50,111 nucleotides of DNA from JAOAPY01 sp041492185. GTDB taxonomy: Bacteria; Acidobacteriota; Blastocatellia; Pyrinomonadales; Pyrinomonadaceae. The DNA lies in the NCBI GenBank assembly GCA_041492185.1, contig JBGPWL010000028.1, positions 1 to 50,111 of the forward strand. The letters run 5' to 3'. Positions 1 through 8,465 of this stretch are shown one piece after another; position 1 is the stretch's first letter; the number at the start of each line of letters is the position of its first letter. The notes beneath the pieces are model-generated. The model had not been told where the DNA came from, searched no databases, and saw only the letters and a list, made by a program, of their open reading frames with translations. Position numbers and translations under genes: made by a program.

Positions 1-148
1 CAGTAGGACCGTTTGGAGTTGATGTGTGTAGTGGTTTGAGAACCAATGGTCTGCTGGATGAAACGAAGCTTATTGAATTCTTCGCCGGCGTCAGCGGGAA
101 TAATCAAGCACGCCAGTTTGCATAATCATCTTCCATTCATTCAGTCTC

Positions 149-318
149 TTCTCCCTCTCCCTTTGGGAGAGGGCCGGGGAGAGGGCTTGTCTACAGCGAG
201 CTACGCGCCCTCCCCTAACCCTTCCCAAGGGAGGGAAGAAACCACCCGGGGAGAGGGCTTATCTGTGTCAAGCTTCGCACCCTCCCCCAACCCCTCCCAC
301 AGGGAGGGGAAGAAACCA
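149..318. repeat. Intergenic purine/pyrimidine-rich palindromic repeat cluster
   Basis: Three degenerate copies of a unit built on CCCTCTCCCTTTGGGAGAGG and CCCCTAACCCTTCCCAAGGG alternate in orientation, giving a nested inverted repeat. The same family recurs at 4635-4752. A + strand frame stays open across it, but its translation is just the repeat. With the terminator at 379-403 this accounts for most of the 473 bases left of the first gene. A minus-strand frame from about 115 to the left edge might be the start of a gene that runs off the window, but this is weak. Confidence 0.75.
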
Positions 319-378
319 CGCGCGTTTCAATCAACGTGATCAGACGCTCCCTCAGTCTGTGACGCGCGCAAAGAGAAA

Positions 379-403
379 GGCGCGGAGGAATTTTCTCCGC
401 GCC
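379..403 (-). terminator. Intrinsic terminator of the TonB-dependent receptor gene
   Basis: A perfect 9-bp stem (GGCGCGGAG / CTCCGCGCC) with a 7-nt loop lies 71 bases past the receptor stop codon. On the minus strand it is followed by TTTCTCTTT. A second small perfect hairpin, CACAGAC-cgaaa-GTCTGTG at about 442-460, sits between it and the gene. Confidence 0.7.
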
Positions 404-473
404 CTATGTTGCCAAATCAACTAGGCCTGTGCCAACAAATTCACAGACCGAAAGTCTGTGCTACATCGAAGCC

Positions 474-3400
474 TCAGAACGTGAACCTAATCGCCAACTG
501 CACCTGCCTCGGATCGCCGACGCCCTGTCGCAGGAAGCCGTCGAAATTGAACAGCCCCGGCGTGCTGAGCGGATTGATGTTATTCGCGTTGTTGAAGGTA
601 TTGAACATCTCAACGATCGGGATTAGCGCGTAACGCTCGCCAAACTTGAACGGCCGCTGAATGCGCCAGTCAAACGAAAAGTACTTATTGTCTTTACGCA
701 ACGTGTTGCGGTTGGTTGCCGTTCGTGGATCCGGCGTTATGGGTTGAGCGCTACGCGCCTGGATGCGGAAGTTTCCTTCCAAGCCCCAGCACATTTGCAC
801 AAACGAATAGAAGTTGAACTTGTGGCGGATGTCGCGATCGGCAAGCGCATAGTCAAGGCTCAGATTGTTGATATTGAACGAACGATCCGTGAATGGATCG
901 CGCTCATTTGAGTCGTCGTCTTTGTCTTTCGAGTAGACATAGTTCGCCTCAAATTGATACCGCTTGCTCATGCGCTTTCTCACTCCGGCGGTAAAACCGT
1001 TGTAGAGCGATTTACCAACCGCGCTGGTAACAAATACGTCGCCGAGCGTCGGAAACAGTCCGGTGCGCGCAAAGTTCAAAAAGCGTGTCAGGTGTACGCC
1101 CTTCGAATGGGTAAAATCGAAGTACACGGAAAAATCCTGTGAGATCTCCTGCTCGAAACCAATATTCGTCGTGTAGATTCGCGGATTGGCGTAGTTCTTA
1201 CTGAAGACGCGCACGCTGGCGCCGAACGGAATCCCGCCGCCCGGAGCGACGGGTTGGATATTGGGCCACGTGGGCGGTTGTGCTGCCGCGCCAAAGCAGG
1301 TAAACGCAAAGCTGGAGTTACAGAATATGCCGAACTGTTGTGCCCCGTTGTCAGTGATCGATCCCACCTGTGACAACATGTTCTGTCGTCCGTAATAGAT
1401 GCCATAACTCGCTCGCAGTACCGACTTCCCTTTCTTTGACAAATCCCACGCGAAGCCTACCCGCGGCTGAAATTCTTTCCTGGGACTATGCAGCGTACCG
1501 TCTGATGGAAAATTCGGATTGGACAATAGCGATGCGTAAGCCGTCTTGCTTGGCGCAATCACGGGCTTTGGGAAAATCTGAGCTTCCCAGCGCAGGCCGT
1601 AGCTCAAAGTAAAGTTCGGCTTCACCTGCCACTTGTCCTGCACAAAGAGGCCGTAGTCCTGGTTCGTTATGGTCGATGCGCCGGGCGGAGGAACGCCGGC
1701 GATGCCAGTGGATATTCCGTTCTGCAAGTACAAGAGCAAAGGGCCCTGGACGGTACTTCCCGCCGGGCATGCGGTGGGGGAAGTCACCCAGGTCACGACA
1801 CCGGTTCCGCTGATGCACTCCTGCGCTTTGGGTCCGAATCCTCCGGCCGCCGCAGGCGAGGCGTAGCGCAGGAAGCCGGCGACGCTGTCAAAAATATATC
1901 GCCCCGTAAAGAACCCACGGAAGACCTGGTCGTTAAGCGTGTGCAACCACTCGCCGCCGAACTTGATGGTGTGGCTGCCGTGAATAATCGAAAAGTTGTC
2001 CTTCAGGTGCGTCCGCCAGATTAGTTCATCAATCGTTGGATTGAGGAAGAACGGATTACCAAACCGGAAGGTTGTTGCAAAGCCCATTGCCGTATCGGCC
2101 GGCACGTTGGAAGGAGTAGCTGCCCTCGGGCGCAACTCACGTGTATACGAGAAGTGCGCTTCGTTCAGCGTCGTAGGTGAGATCGTCGAAAGGAGGTTGA
2201 CATTGAAGTTGTTGATCTTCGACGGACCCTCGATACCGTTTGCTGAATTGCCATAAGTGGCGACGTCGAAGGTCTGGTTCGTGTTCTTCGAGTAATCGAA
2301 GTTATAGGAGATTCCCAGTTGGTTTGAATTGTTTAGATTGAAGTCAGTCTTGAACAGAAGCGCATCGTTCCTGATTGGGTGACTTACCGGCAATCCTTCG
2401 TCCTGGTTCCTGGTGGCCTTCATGAAATTGATAAGCGCCAGTCGCTGACAGTCCGCGCTCGAATTAATCAGCGCCTCATTGGCCCCAATGGTTGGGGTTG
2501 CTACCGAGCACGGAGTACCAATCGGAGTGCTCAGGTTAGCCCGCGTCAGTCTCTCGCGAATGCCTTCGAACGCCAGGAAGAAGAACGCTTTGTCCTTGCG
2601 AATGGGTCCGCCAACGGTGCCGCCAAATTGCTCGCGGCGAAAATCCTTGAGCGGCTTCCCGTCAGAAGTGTTGGCCGTCAAGGCTTCCAGACGTTGGAAG
2701 TGGAAGAGGCTCCCGTGAACTTGATTCGTACCGGACTTGGGGATGACGTTGACGATCCCGCCGGCAGTGCGGCCAAATTCCGCGGTGGCTCCCGTCGCCA
2801 CTACCTGGAATTCCTTGACGGCGTCCAGAGGAATATCAATAGCAGCGCGCTGGCCGCCCAACTGCTCGCCGAAGAAGCCATTGTTGTAGTCACCGCCATC
2901 GAGGCTGACGTTGTTAAAGACGCCGCGCTGACCGGCAAAAGTGATCTCGTCTCCGTCCGGCCCCTGGACGACGCTCACGCCCGGGGTCAGGGTCAGCAAG
3001 TCTTCAAATTTTCTTCCCAGAATCGGCGTCGTGCTTACCGTCGTTTCGTTTAGCGTCGAACTCGACTCCGTCTTCACCGTATCGACGGTGGGCGTCGCGG
3101 TAATCGTGACGCGCTCCTGGACCTGGGAGACCTTCATCGAAACGGGAAGATTGAGCGCCTGGCCGACGGTCAGCTCCAGCCTTTCCGCGACGGCGGTAGC
3201 AAAGCCCTGCTTGGAAACGGTGACTGAGTAATTACCCGGAGGCAGGGCCAGCACCACAAAGCGCCCACCTTCATCGGTGGTCACTGTTTTTGACAAGTTG
3301 GTGTCCAGATTCTTGATCTCCACGTTCGCACCCGGTACGACGGCACCGTTGACGTCAGTCACGGTACCCTGAATCGTTCCGGTGGCAATCTGAGTCTGTG

Positions 3401-3491
3401 AACTAACCAGAGGCGCGGTTACAAACATGACAAGCAAAATACCGAGACCTCTGATCCATCGGGCGAAGGACGGAAACGTGACGTTATGCAT
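474..3491 (-). CDS. TonB-dependent receptor, Oar-like, with carboxypeptidase-regulatory N-terminal domain
   Basis: Encodes an outer-membrane protein of about 1005 residues. Residues 1-32 look like a signal peptide (GILLVMFVTAPL core, then VSSQ). A carboxypeptidase-regulatory/SusC-like beta-sandwich follows at about 35-120 (GTIQGTVTDVNGAVVPGA). A plug-like region spans about 130-260, with TPILGRKFEDLLTLTPGV and EFGRTAGGIVNVIPKSGTN. The rest is a beta-barrel ending in a typical terminal phenylalanine (LAIRFTF). Oar-type receptors are greatly expanded in Acidobacteriota; the substrate, usually thought to be oligomeric, cannot be read from sequence. The frame is open up to 3626, but the ATG at 3491 follows AGGAGAAG at good spacing and starts the signal peptide. 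It appears to be a single-gene unit with its own promoter and terminator. Confidence 0.9.
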   Translation of the reverse strand: MHNVTFPSFARWIRGLGILLVMFVTAPLVSSQTQIATGTIQGTVTDVNGAVVPGANVEIKNLDTNLSKTVTTDEGGRFVVLALPPGNYSVTVSKQGFATAVAERLELTVGQALNLPVSMKVSQVQERVTITATPTVDTVKTESSSTLNETTVSTTPILGRKFEDLLTLTPGVSVVQGPDGDEITFAGQRGVFNNVSLDGGDYNNGFFGEQLGGQRAAIDIPLDAVKEFQVVATGATAEFGRTAGGIVNVIPKSGTNQVHGSLFHFQRLEALTANTSDGKPLKDFRREQFGGTVGGPIRKDKAFFFLAFEGIRERLTRANLSTPIGTPCSVATPTIGANEALINSSADCQRLALINFMKATRNQDEGLPVSHPIRNDALLFKTDFNLNNSNQLGISYNFDYSKNTNQTFDVATYGNSANGIEGPSKINNFNVNLLSTISPTTLNEAHFSYTRELRPRAATPSNVPADTAMGFATTFRFGNPFFLNPTIDELIWRTHLKDNFSIIHGSHTIKFGGEWLHTLNDQVFRGFFTGRYIFDSVAGFLRYASPAAAGGFGPKAQECISGTGVVTWVTSPTACPAGSTVQGPLLLYLQNGISTGIAGVPPPGASTITNQDYGLFVQDKWQVKPNFTLSYGLRWEAQIFPKPVIAPSKTAYASLLSNPNFPSDGTLHSPRKEFQPRVGFAWDLSKKGKSVLRASYGIYYGRQNMLSQVGSITDNGAQQFGIFCNSSFAFTCFGAAAQPPTWPNIQPVAPGGGIPFGASVRVFSKNYANPRIYTTNIGFEQEISQDFSVYFDFTHSKGVHLTRFLNFARTGLFPTLGDVFVTSAVGKSLYNGFTAGVRKRMSKRYQFEANYVYSKDKDDDSNERDPFTDRSFNINNLSLDYALADRDIRHKFNFYSFVQMCWGLEGNFRIQARSAQPITPDPRTATNRNTLRKDNKYFSFDWRIQRPFKFGERYALIPIVEMFNTFNNANNINPLSTPGLFNFDGFLRQGVGDPRQVQLAIRFTF

Positions 3492-3665
3492 TGTTCTTCT
3501 CCTATCGTTAATGGTTTGGAGTTTCAGTTTTTTCAGGTTCAGGTCGTGTTCAGTTGCGTTTGAGGTAACAGCACGTGCGTACGGCTCAGAACAAGAAAGG
3601 GTCGGTTCTTTCACTTTGGACATCACCGCATCTCAAACTGGCGAGGCTTGGCCGAAAGCGGGCGC

Positions 3666-3695
3666 ATCTTAGTTAATGTCTGCCGTGCCTGTCAA
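3666..3695 (-). promoter_or_regulatory. Sigma-70-type promoter for the TonB-dependent receptor
   Basis: On the minus strand a perfect -35 box TTGACA (3690-3695) and a -10 box TAAGAT (3666-3671) are 18 bp apart. Transcription would start near 3658, giving a 5' leader of about 165 nt. An in-frame extension of the receptor frame crosses that leader but lacks a good ribosome binding site. Confidence 0.6.
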
Positions 3696-3775
3696 TTATT
3701 TGTTTAGGAAATCTTAGTCTCCAATATCTTCAATCGAGTGTCTGCCGGCGAGATGGAGGTTTAGGACCAAAGGAG

Positions 3776-3863
3776 TTTCACGCCAAGTCGCAAAGGAGCA
3801 AAGCCGCAAAGAATAGCTACATTCAGATTTTGCGCCTTTGCACCTTGGCGTCTTTGCGTGAGA
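3776..3863. repeat. Inverted repeat, 'CGCCAAG-CGCAAAGG' family
   Basis: The left arm at 3776-3811 (CACGCCAAGTCGCAAAGG followed by AGCAAAGCCGCAAAG) is the approximate reverse complement of the right arm at 3829-3863 (GCGCCTTTGCACCTTGGCG followed by TCTTTGCGTGA). The arms flank a 17-nt AT-rich centre. Related single or double arms occur at 31927-32014 and 40387-40422. This repeat, the receptor promoter and the FadR operator account for the gene-free stretch 3492-3990. Confidence 0.8.
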
Positions 3864-3964
3864 CCCTGCTCGAACAACAAGATTCTGGCAGTCTTGTCAC
3901 ACCAACAACATTAGCGCGCCGTTTGCGCAAAATCTCGATGAAGGTTAGGCTAGCGATCTGAAAC

Positions 3965-3982
3965 TGAGTGACTGTTCATTCA
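3965..3982. promoter_or_regulatory. Putative FadR operator upstream of its own gene
   Basis: TGAGTGACTGTTCATTCA is an 18-bp dyad with TGARTGA and TCATTCA half-sites separated by 4 bp. It differs from the perfect palindrome at 8382-8399 at only one base within the two 7-bp half-sites. It ends 8 bases before the regulator's ATG, so binding would block its transcription. The arrangement matches the TGAATGA-N4-TCATTCA type of site known for Bacillus FadR (TetR family). Confidence 0.65.
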
Positions 3983-3990
3983 TTAATCTA

Positions 3991-4599
3991 ATGTCTCGTC
4001 CACTACCATCGACCCGCTCCGCCGCAACGGACAAACGCGAAGCGATCCTGCGCGCCGCGATTCGTGTATTTGCCAACAACGGCTACTTCAATTCCAAAGT
4101 CGCGGACATCGCGCGCGCCGCCGGGGTCGCGGACGGCACCGTCTATCTCTATTTCAAGAGCAAAGAAGAAATTCTGCATTCCGTTTTCGACAAGAGCATG
4201 GAAGAGGCGATTGCCGACGGACGCAAGCGCCTCGAAGCGGTAAGCGATCCGCGCGAGAAACTGCGACGCATCGCGCAGCTTCATCTCGAGCGTCTCGGAG
4301 CGGATCGAGATCTGGCCGTCGTTTTTCAGGTTGAGTTGCGCGGCTCGACCAAATTCATGGAAGAGTTTTCCGCCGCCGGCTTTGCCGAATACTTAGGGTT
4401 GATTCGTTCAACCATAGAAGAAGGTCAACGCGCCGGCGTTTTTCGTTCGGAGTTGAACTCAAAAGTGATGGCCAAGATTCTCTTTGGCGCGCTCGACGAG
4501 ATGGCTACCAACTGGATCCTCTCGCCACGTCGTTACAAGCTGGCGCCGATGGCCGACCAGGTGCTCGATATTTTTCTCAACGGAGTCAGTGTGAAGTGA
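3991..4599 (+). CDS. TetR/AcrR-family transcriptional regulator, FadR-like
   Basis: A 202-residue protein of normal TetR-family length. The N-terminal helix-turn-helix domain (about 15-62) contains GYFNSKVADIARAAGVADGT then VYLYFKSKEEIL, the usual recognition helix and YxYF turn. The rest is all-helical, as in the FadR-like C-terminal ligand-binding domain. Its neighbours are a long-chain acyl-CoA ligase just downstream and a fadN-fadA-fadE set 4 kb on. The probable operator in front of the gene is nearly the same as the one in front of fadN. By analogy with Bacillus and Thermus FadR, it would repress beta-oxidation genes until long-chain acyl-CoA binds. No clear Shine-Dalgarno sequence precedes the ATG. 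Confidence 0.85.
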   Translation: MSRPLPSTRSAATDKREAILRAAIRVFANNGYFNSKVADIARAAGVADGTVYLYFKSKEEILHSVFDKSMEEAIADGRKRLEAVSDPREKLRRIAQLHLERLGADRDLAVVFQVELRGSTKFMEEFSAAGFAEYLGLIRSTIEEGQRAGVFRSELNSKVMAKILFGALDEMATNWILSPRRYKLAPMADQVLDIFLNGVSVK

Positions 4600-4634
4600 A
4601 CACGAATTTTCATTGGCTGAGCTGCTGGATCGTT

Positions 4635-4752
4635 GCTCCCTCTCCCTTTGGGAGACGGCTGGGGTGAGGGGCAAGGCTACGAACCGAAGAGAATTGGTTT
4701 ATTTTTTTCGCCGTAGGCCCTCACCCTAACCCTCTCCCAAAGAGAGTGGGAG
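4635..4752. repeat. Inverted repeat, 'CCCTCTCCCTTTGGGAGA' family
   Basis: The left part (CCCTCTCCCTTTGGGAGACG, then GCTGGGGTGAGGGGC) is the approximate reverse complement of the right part (GCCCTCACCCTAACCC, then TCTCCCAAAGAGAG). It fills the space between the regulator and the acyl-CoA ligase and is related to the cluster at 149-318. Confidence 0.75.
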
Positions 4753-4790
4753 TCTACGATTCGACAGATTGAAGCTATCGACCACTGTAT

Positions 4791-6647
4791 ATGCTGGAAG
4801 CGCAACACAAACCAAGGGTCGTCGGACAACGCGTCCTGCTCACCGACGACGAACCAACAACGCTCGTCGAAGTGTTTGAGCGCGTCGCGCGGGTTCATCC
4901 AAAACCCAACACTCTCAATTACAAAAAGAACGGCGCGTGGCATTCGATCTCGTCCGACGAAATGCTCTTGCGCGCGCGGCACATCGCCGCGGGTCTTTAT
5001 TCAATCGGCGTGCGCCACGGCGATCGCGTGGCGTTGTTGTCAGAGAGTCGCGTCGAATGGACGTTGACCGATGCGGGCTGCCAATTTGCCGGCGCGATTG
5101 ACGTTCCTATCTATCCCACGCTCATGCCGCCGCAGGTGCATTACATCATCGAGGACTCGGGCGCGCGCGTGCTGGTTCTCAACAATCGCGAAAAGTTTGC
5201 GCAGTTGCGGGAGATTTTAAAAGAATGTCGCAGTGTAGAGCACATCGTTTTCTTTGATGGCGACGGCGTAGCAGCAACAGATGGAATAACTCTCGCTGAA
5301 CTCGAGGAGCGTGGCCGCGCGCTCGCGGAACAGCAGCCGGATTTGATTGACGTCGCCGCCCGTCAAACGCGTCCCGATCAGCTCGCGACGATCATCTACA
5401 CGTCGGGCACGACCGGCGAACCAAAAGGCGTGATGTTGACGCACGCGAACCTGGTTTCAAATCTGAACGATTCCGCGGGCCACTTTTCTTTTGCTCAGGC
5501 AGACTCGGCGCTGTCCGTGTTGCCGCTCTCGCACGTGTTCGAGCGCACCGCGATGTACATGTATCTGCATCACGGGATGACGGTGTATTTCGGCGAGTCG
5601 CTCGATCAGATTGGACCAAATTTGCGCGAGGTGCACCCGACGATCTTCGTCGGCGTGCCGCGCATCTTCGAAAAAATTTACGCACGCGTCAAAGAGAAAT
5701 TTGCCGCCCGAGGGATGCTGAGCGCCGCGCTGCTTAACTGGGCGATCTCGGTAGGAAAAGCGCAGGCGCGGTTCGCAGTCAAGCACAGACCGGTTCCCGC
5801 CTGGCTCGCATTCAAGCACAAGCTCGCGTCGCTTTTAGTTTTTGCTAAATGGCGCAAGGCGCTGGGGGGTCGCATTCGTCTGTTGATTTCCGGCGGCGCC
5901 GCGATGCCTGAGGAGTTGGGCTACATCTACATCGGCGCCGGCTTGCCAATCGTGCAGGGCTACGGCCTGACCGAGACTTCGCCGGTAATCACCGCGGGCG
6001 TGCTGGAAGACAATCGCATCGGCTCAGTCGGCAAACCGATCAAGTACGTCGAGATCCGGATCGCTGACGACGGCGAGATCGAAACACGCGGGCCAAACGT
6101 AATGCGCGGTTACTACAACAAGCCCGCAGAGACGCGCGCTGTTTTCACCGAAGACGGCTGGTTTAGAACCGGCGACATCGGCACGATTGATGAAGACGGA
6201 TACTTGCACATCACGGATCGCAAAAAAGAATTGTTCAAAACTTCCGGCGGTAAATACATTGCGCCGCAACCGATTGAGCAGTTGATCAAAGGCTCGCGGT
6301 TCGTCAATCAAGTTGCGCTTGTAGGCAACGGTCGAAGATTTCCCGCGGCGCTGATCGTGCCCGACTGGGAACAGATCGAATCTTATGCCGAACTAAAAGA
6401 CATCAAGTGGAACAGTCACGCCGAGCTTTGCCGCCACCCGCGCATCGTCGATCTCTTCGAACGGCAGATTGCCGCGCTTACGCCGAACCTGGCGCAGTAT
6501 GAACGCGTGAAAAAAATCGCGTTACTGGAAAATGAATTCACGATCGAGAGCGGTGAAATGACGCCAACATTGAAAGTAAAGCGACGCGTGATCGATGAAA
6601 AATATCGCGACGTGATTGGTCGGCTCTACGCAGAGGCCGAAGCGTAA
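4791..6647 (+). CDS. Long-chain-fatty-acid--CoA ligase (AMP-dependent synthetase)
   Basis: Activates fatty acids to acyl-CoA through an acyl-adenylate, the entry step of beta-oxidation. The 618 residues match the long FadD15/ACSL-like subgroup. Visible motifs are the phosphate-binding loop IIYTSGTTGEPKG (201-213), YGLTETSP (from 391), and GWFRTGDIG with its ribose-binding Asp at about 462. Near the C-terminus is TDRKKELFKTSGGKYIAP, with the hinge and catalytic Lys region. It lies 191 bases after the FadR-like regulator on the same strand, so the two may be co-regulated, though a repeat separates them and no second operator was seen here. The ATG is the first start in the frame. Confidence 0.9.
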   Translation: MLEAQHKPRVVGQRVLLTDDEPTTLVEVFERVARVHPKPNTLNYKKNGAWHSISSDEMLLRARHIAAGLYSIGVRHGDRVALLSESRVEWTLTDAGCQFAGAIDVPIYPTLMPPQVHYIIEDSGARVLVLNNREKFAQLREILKECRSVEHIVFFDGDGVAATDGITLAELEERGRALAEQQPDLIDVAARQTRPDQLATIIYTSGTTGEPKGVMLTHANLVSNLNDSAGHFSFAQADSALSVLPLSHVFERTAMYMYLHHGMTVYFGESLDQIGPNLREVHPTIFVGVPRIFEKIYARVKEKFAARGMLSAALLNWAISVGKAQARFAVKHRPVPAWLAFKHKLASLLVFAKWRKALGGRIRLLISGGAAMPEELGYIYIGAGLPIVQGYGLTETSPVITAGVLEDNRIGSVGKPIKYVEIRIADDGEIETRGPNVMRGYYNKPAETRAVFTEDGWFRTGDIGTIDEDGYLHITDRKKELFKTSGGKYIAPQPIEQLIKGSRFVNQVALVGNGRRFPAALIVPDWEQIESYAELKDIKWNSHAELCRHPRIVDLFERQIAALTPNLAQYERVKKIALLENEFTIESGEMTPTLKVKRRVIDEKYRDVIGRLYAEAEA

Positions 6648-6678
6648 GGCTATTACCAGGTGTTGAGAGTTCAAGAAG

Positions 6679-6778
6679 TTTGGAGTGCGCCGACAACGGC
6701 GGCGCTTTGGATTTCCTGGAATCTCTGCGCCAGCCAATCTAAAGCGGCGTCGCGCTCAGCTTGCCGCCGCACTCCAAA
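6679..6778. repeat. 100-bp palindromic element with TTTGGAGTGCG termini (MITE-like)
   Basis: The element begins TTTGGAGTGCGCCGACAACG and ends CGCCGCACTCCAAA, so its termini form an 11-bp perfect inverted repeat. The dyad continues inward: GGCGGCGCTTTGGATT on the left matches the complement of AATCTAAAGCGGCGTCGCG on the right. No transposase is encoded. It lies just past the converging ends of the acyl-CoA ligase and the exported 225-aa protein gene. Confidence 0.75.
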
Positions 6779-6786
6779 TTTTGTTC

Positions 6787-7464
6787 TTACGGCTGTCGCG
6801 GGATATCCGGCGAACCAATATGCAGCGAGCTTAGAATGCGGTCCGCGGCCTCTTCCGCAGCTTGTCTCAATCTCTGTTCAGCGTAAACCGCATTCGTTTG
6901 ACCTGAAGGCGCGGGAACAATAACACCTTTGGTGCGAAAGTTCCGCTGGTAGACGTTGCCCGAAGTGATCAGTTTCGCAGTTGCCGGAGCGAAAACGACA
7001 TACTCGATGTACACTTGCGAGAGGTCCGCGTTGCCGCTGCTGGATCGGATGTTGTCAGTTCGCAATTGCAGCAACACCACGTCCGTTTCCGTTTCAGCCT
7101 TCGCGCGCTTCACCGCATCGCCACGATTCATATTCCGTTGTACGTCGAGCTTCACTGACGAGCCTTCGCGCAGTCGCCGCGCGCAGCTCTCCAGGACGCC
7201 GTCATAGAAGTAAAGCGGAAGACGCGAGAATGTATCGGTCGAGTCGATGCCGATGATAAGCGACCGCTTTTCTTTTTCAGCCGGCTTCGTTGACGGAGTA
7301 GCTTCCGGTGTTGGTGTCGGAATCGGCGCAGATTTTGGCGCGCGTCTTCCCGACTGGGCCATCGTCGTCATGGCGCAGATCGAAATCGCGCAGACAGTGG
7401 TTAATGCTGCGACGCCAAAACAAGAAACTCTATGTCGCCCACGCTGAAGACTTTCGCTGTTCAT
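6787..7464 (-). CDS. Exported protein of unknown function
   Basis: A 225-residue protein I cannot assign to a named family. The N-terminus has a basic segment, a hydrophobic stretch (VAALTTVCAISICAMTTMAQ, about 18-37) and a likely signal-peptidase site. A Pro/Thr linker follows (IPTPTPEATPSTKP, about 48-61), then a compact alpha/beta domain. Phrases such as VVLLQLRTDN and YIEYVVFAPATAKLITSGNVY resemble small periplasmic domains that compute on protein families, but this is only an impression. Its stop is 9 bases from the palindromic element at 6679-6778. It is divergent from the reductase gene at 7579. Confidence 0.7.
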   Translation of the reverse strand: MNSESLQRGRHRVSCFGVAALTTVCAISICAMTTMAQSGRRAPKSAPIPTPTPEATPSTKPAEKEKRSLIIGIDSTDTFSRLPLYFYDGVLESCARRLREGSSVKLDVQRNMNRGDAVKRAKAETETDVVLLQLRTDNIRSSSGNADLSQVYIEYVVFAPATAKLITSGNVYQRNFRTKGVIVPAPSGQTNAVYAEQRLRQAAEEAADRILSSLHIGSPDIPRQP

Positions 7465-7578
7465 ATGAGCCGCTTCAAATTCATGCTCTCATTGTAACAC
7501 TGGCGCTCAGGAATCCGGCGCATGTTTGCTAAACTGGTCTCACGGACTTTTCAGCATTAATCGGTTGGAGTTGCCGGA

Positions 7579-8265
7579 GTGTCGCAGCTAATCATCACCG
7601 CGGTGCGTCAACAGGCTCGCGCGATTCGTTCGTTCGATCTAATGCCGGAAGGCGCTGCGTCGGCGCACGGGATCGCGTTTGTGCCGGGCCAGGTCGCTAT
7701 GTTGCGAGTAGAAAGCGAAGAGCCGGCATTTTTCGCCTTAGCCGGCGCGCCCGAAGATCCGGAGTTGGAAGTGCTCGTCAAGCAGAGCTTTGGCGCGAGC
7801 AATCGTATTTTCGACATGCAGGAAGGTGAGCGCATCGAGTTGCTTGAAGTTACCGGACGCGGATTTGATCTCGATGCCCAACGTGGCAAAGATCTTGTTT
7901 TCGTGGCGATGGGCACTGGCGTCGCGCCGCTTCGCTCGGCACTGCGTCACGTGCTCAGTCGCAAGCAGGACTTCGGCCAGTTGGTCGTGCTTTACGGCGT
8001 GCGCACGCCTGATGATTTTTGCTATCGCGATGAAACCGAAAGCTGGGAACAGAGGGGCGTTGAATTGCGTCAGGTGATCTCACGACCCGATGGCCACGAC
8101 TGGTCCGGACCGACGGGTTACGTGCAGTCGCTCTTGGATCACGTCCTGCCGTCATTGTCATCGCCGGTCGCGTTAATCTGCGGCTCACTCGCAATGATGG
8201 AACAGACGCGCGATCGTTTGCAGCAGATGGGCTTCGCGCGGGAAGCGATCCTGACGAACTATTGA
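7579..8265 (+). CDS. FAD/NAD(P)-binding oxidoreductase of the ferredoxin-NADP reductase superfamily
   Basis: A 228-residue flavin reductase. The N-terminal half is a FAD-binding beta-barrel (FVPGQVAML at 34-42, then FFALAGAP where FNR-like enzymes have RxYS). The C-terminal half is a nucleotide-binding domain with GTGVAPLRS (112-120) and LICGSLAMMEQTRDRLQQMG, the usual final helix signature. It resembles the reductase subunits of electron-bifurcating or hydrogenase-type complexes but stands alone. The electron acceptor is unknown. The start codon is GTG, chosen because TTGGAG lies 8 bases before it. It sits between two fatty-acid degradation blocks, so a redox role there is possible but unproven. 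Confidence 0.75.
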   Translation: MSQLIITAVRQQARAIRSFDLMPEGAASAHGIAFVPGQVAMLRVESEEPAFFALAGAPEDPELEVLVKQSFGASNRIFDMQEGERIELLEVTGRGFDLDAQRGKDLVFVAMGTGVAPLRSALRHVLSRKQDFGQLVVLYGVRTPDDFCYRDETESWEQRGVELRQVISRPDGHDWSGPTGYVQSLLDHVLPSLSSPVALICGSLAMMEQTRDRLQQMGFAREAILTNY

Positions 8266-8266
8266 C

Positions 8267-8370
8267 TGGGAGCGCGGACATCCTGTCCGCAAAGCGTGCG
8301 GATCACGCTTGCTGCCGATGCCGACTTGTTTGCGATCCATGCGAAGGCGGGCAGGATGCCCGCGCTCCCA
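8267..8370. repeat. 104-bp inverted repeat, 'TGGGAGCGCGG-CATCCTG' family
   Basis: The arm TGGGAGCGCGGACATCCTGT at 8267-8286 is answered by GGCAGGATGCCCGCGCTCCC ending at 8370. It starts two bases after the reductase stop codon and ends just before the FadR operator. A partial copy occurs at 46082-46119. Confidence 0.8.
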
Positions 8371-8380
8371 GGGAAACTTG

Positions 8381-8400
8381 CTGAATGAGCGCTCATTCAG
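8381..8400. promoter_or_regulatory. Perfect 20-bp palindrome, probable FadR operator of the fad operon
   Basis: CTGAATGAGCGCTCATTCAG is a perfect dyad. Its core TGAATGA-GCGC-TCATTCA fits the operator form used by TetR-type FadR proteins. A -10-like TAGAAT lies at 8417-8422, so the palindrome covers the -35 position, a classic repressor layout. The fadN start codon is at 8466. A second near-copy at 3965-3982 precedes the TetR-family gene. Confidence 0.75.
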
Positions 8401-8465
8401 TATGATATCTCCACGCTAGAATGAGGGTTTGAGACGACTAACCCGACGAAAGGCGCCTGGATAAA

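Noticed and set aside
1..118. Minus-strand frame open to the left edge (LIIPADAGEEFNKLRFIQQT...)
   Set aside because: Only about 35 codons are visible, with no clear start or ribosome binding site and no family I recognise. It may be the start of a gene leaving the window.
46..339. 97-codon + strand frame
   Set aside because: Its translation is simply the CCCTCTCCC-type repeat; it has no protein-like features.
2379..3053. 224-codon + strand frame inside the TonB-dependent receptor
   Set aside because: Shadow frame opposite a strongly supported receptor gene; no recognisable domain.
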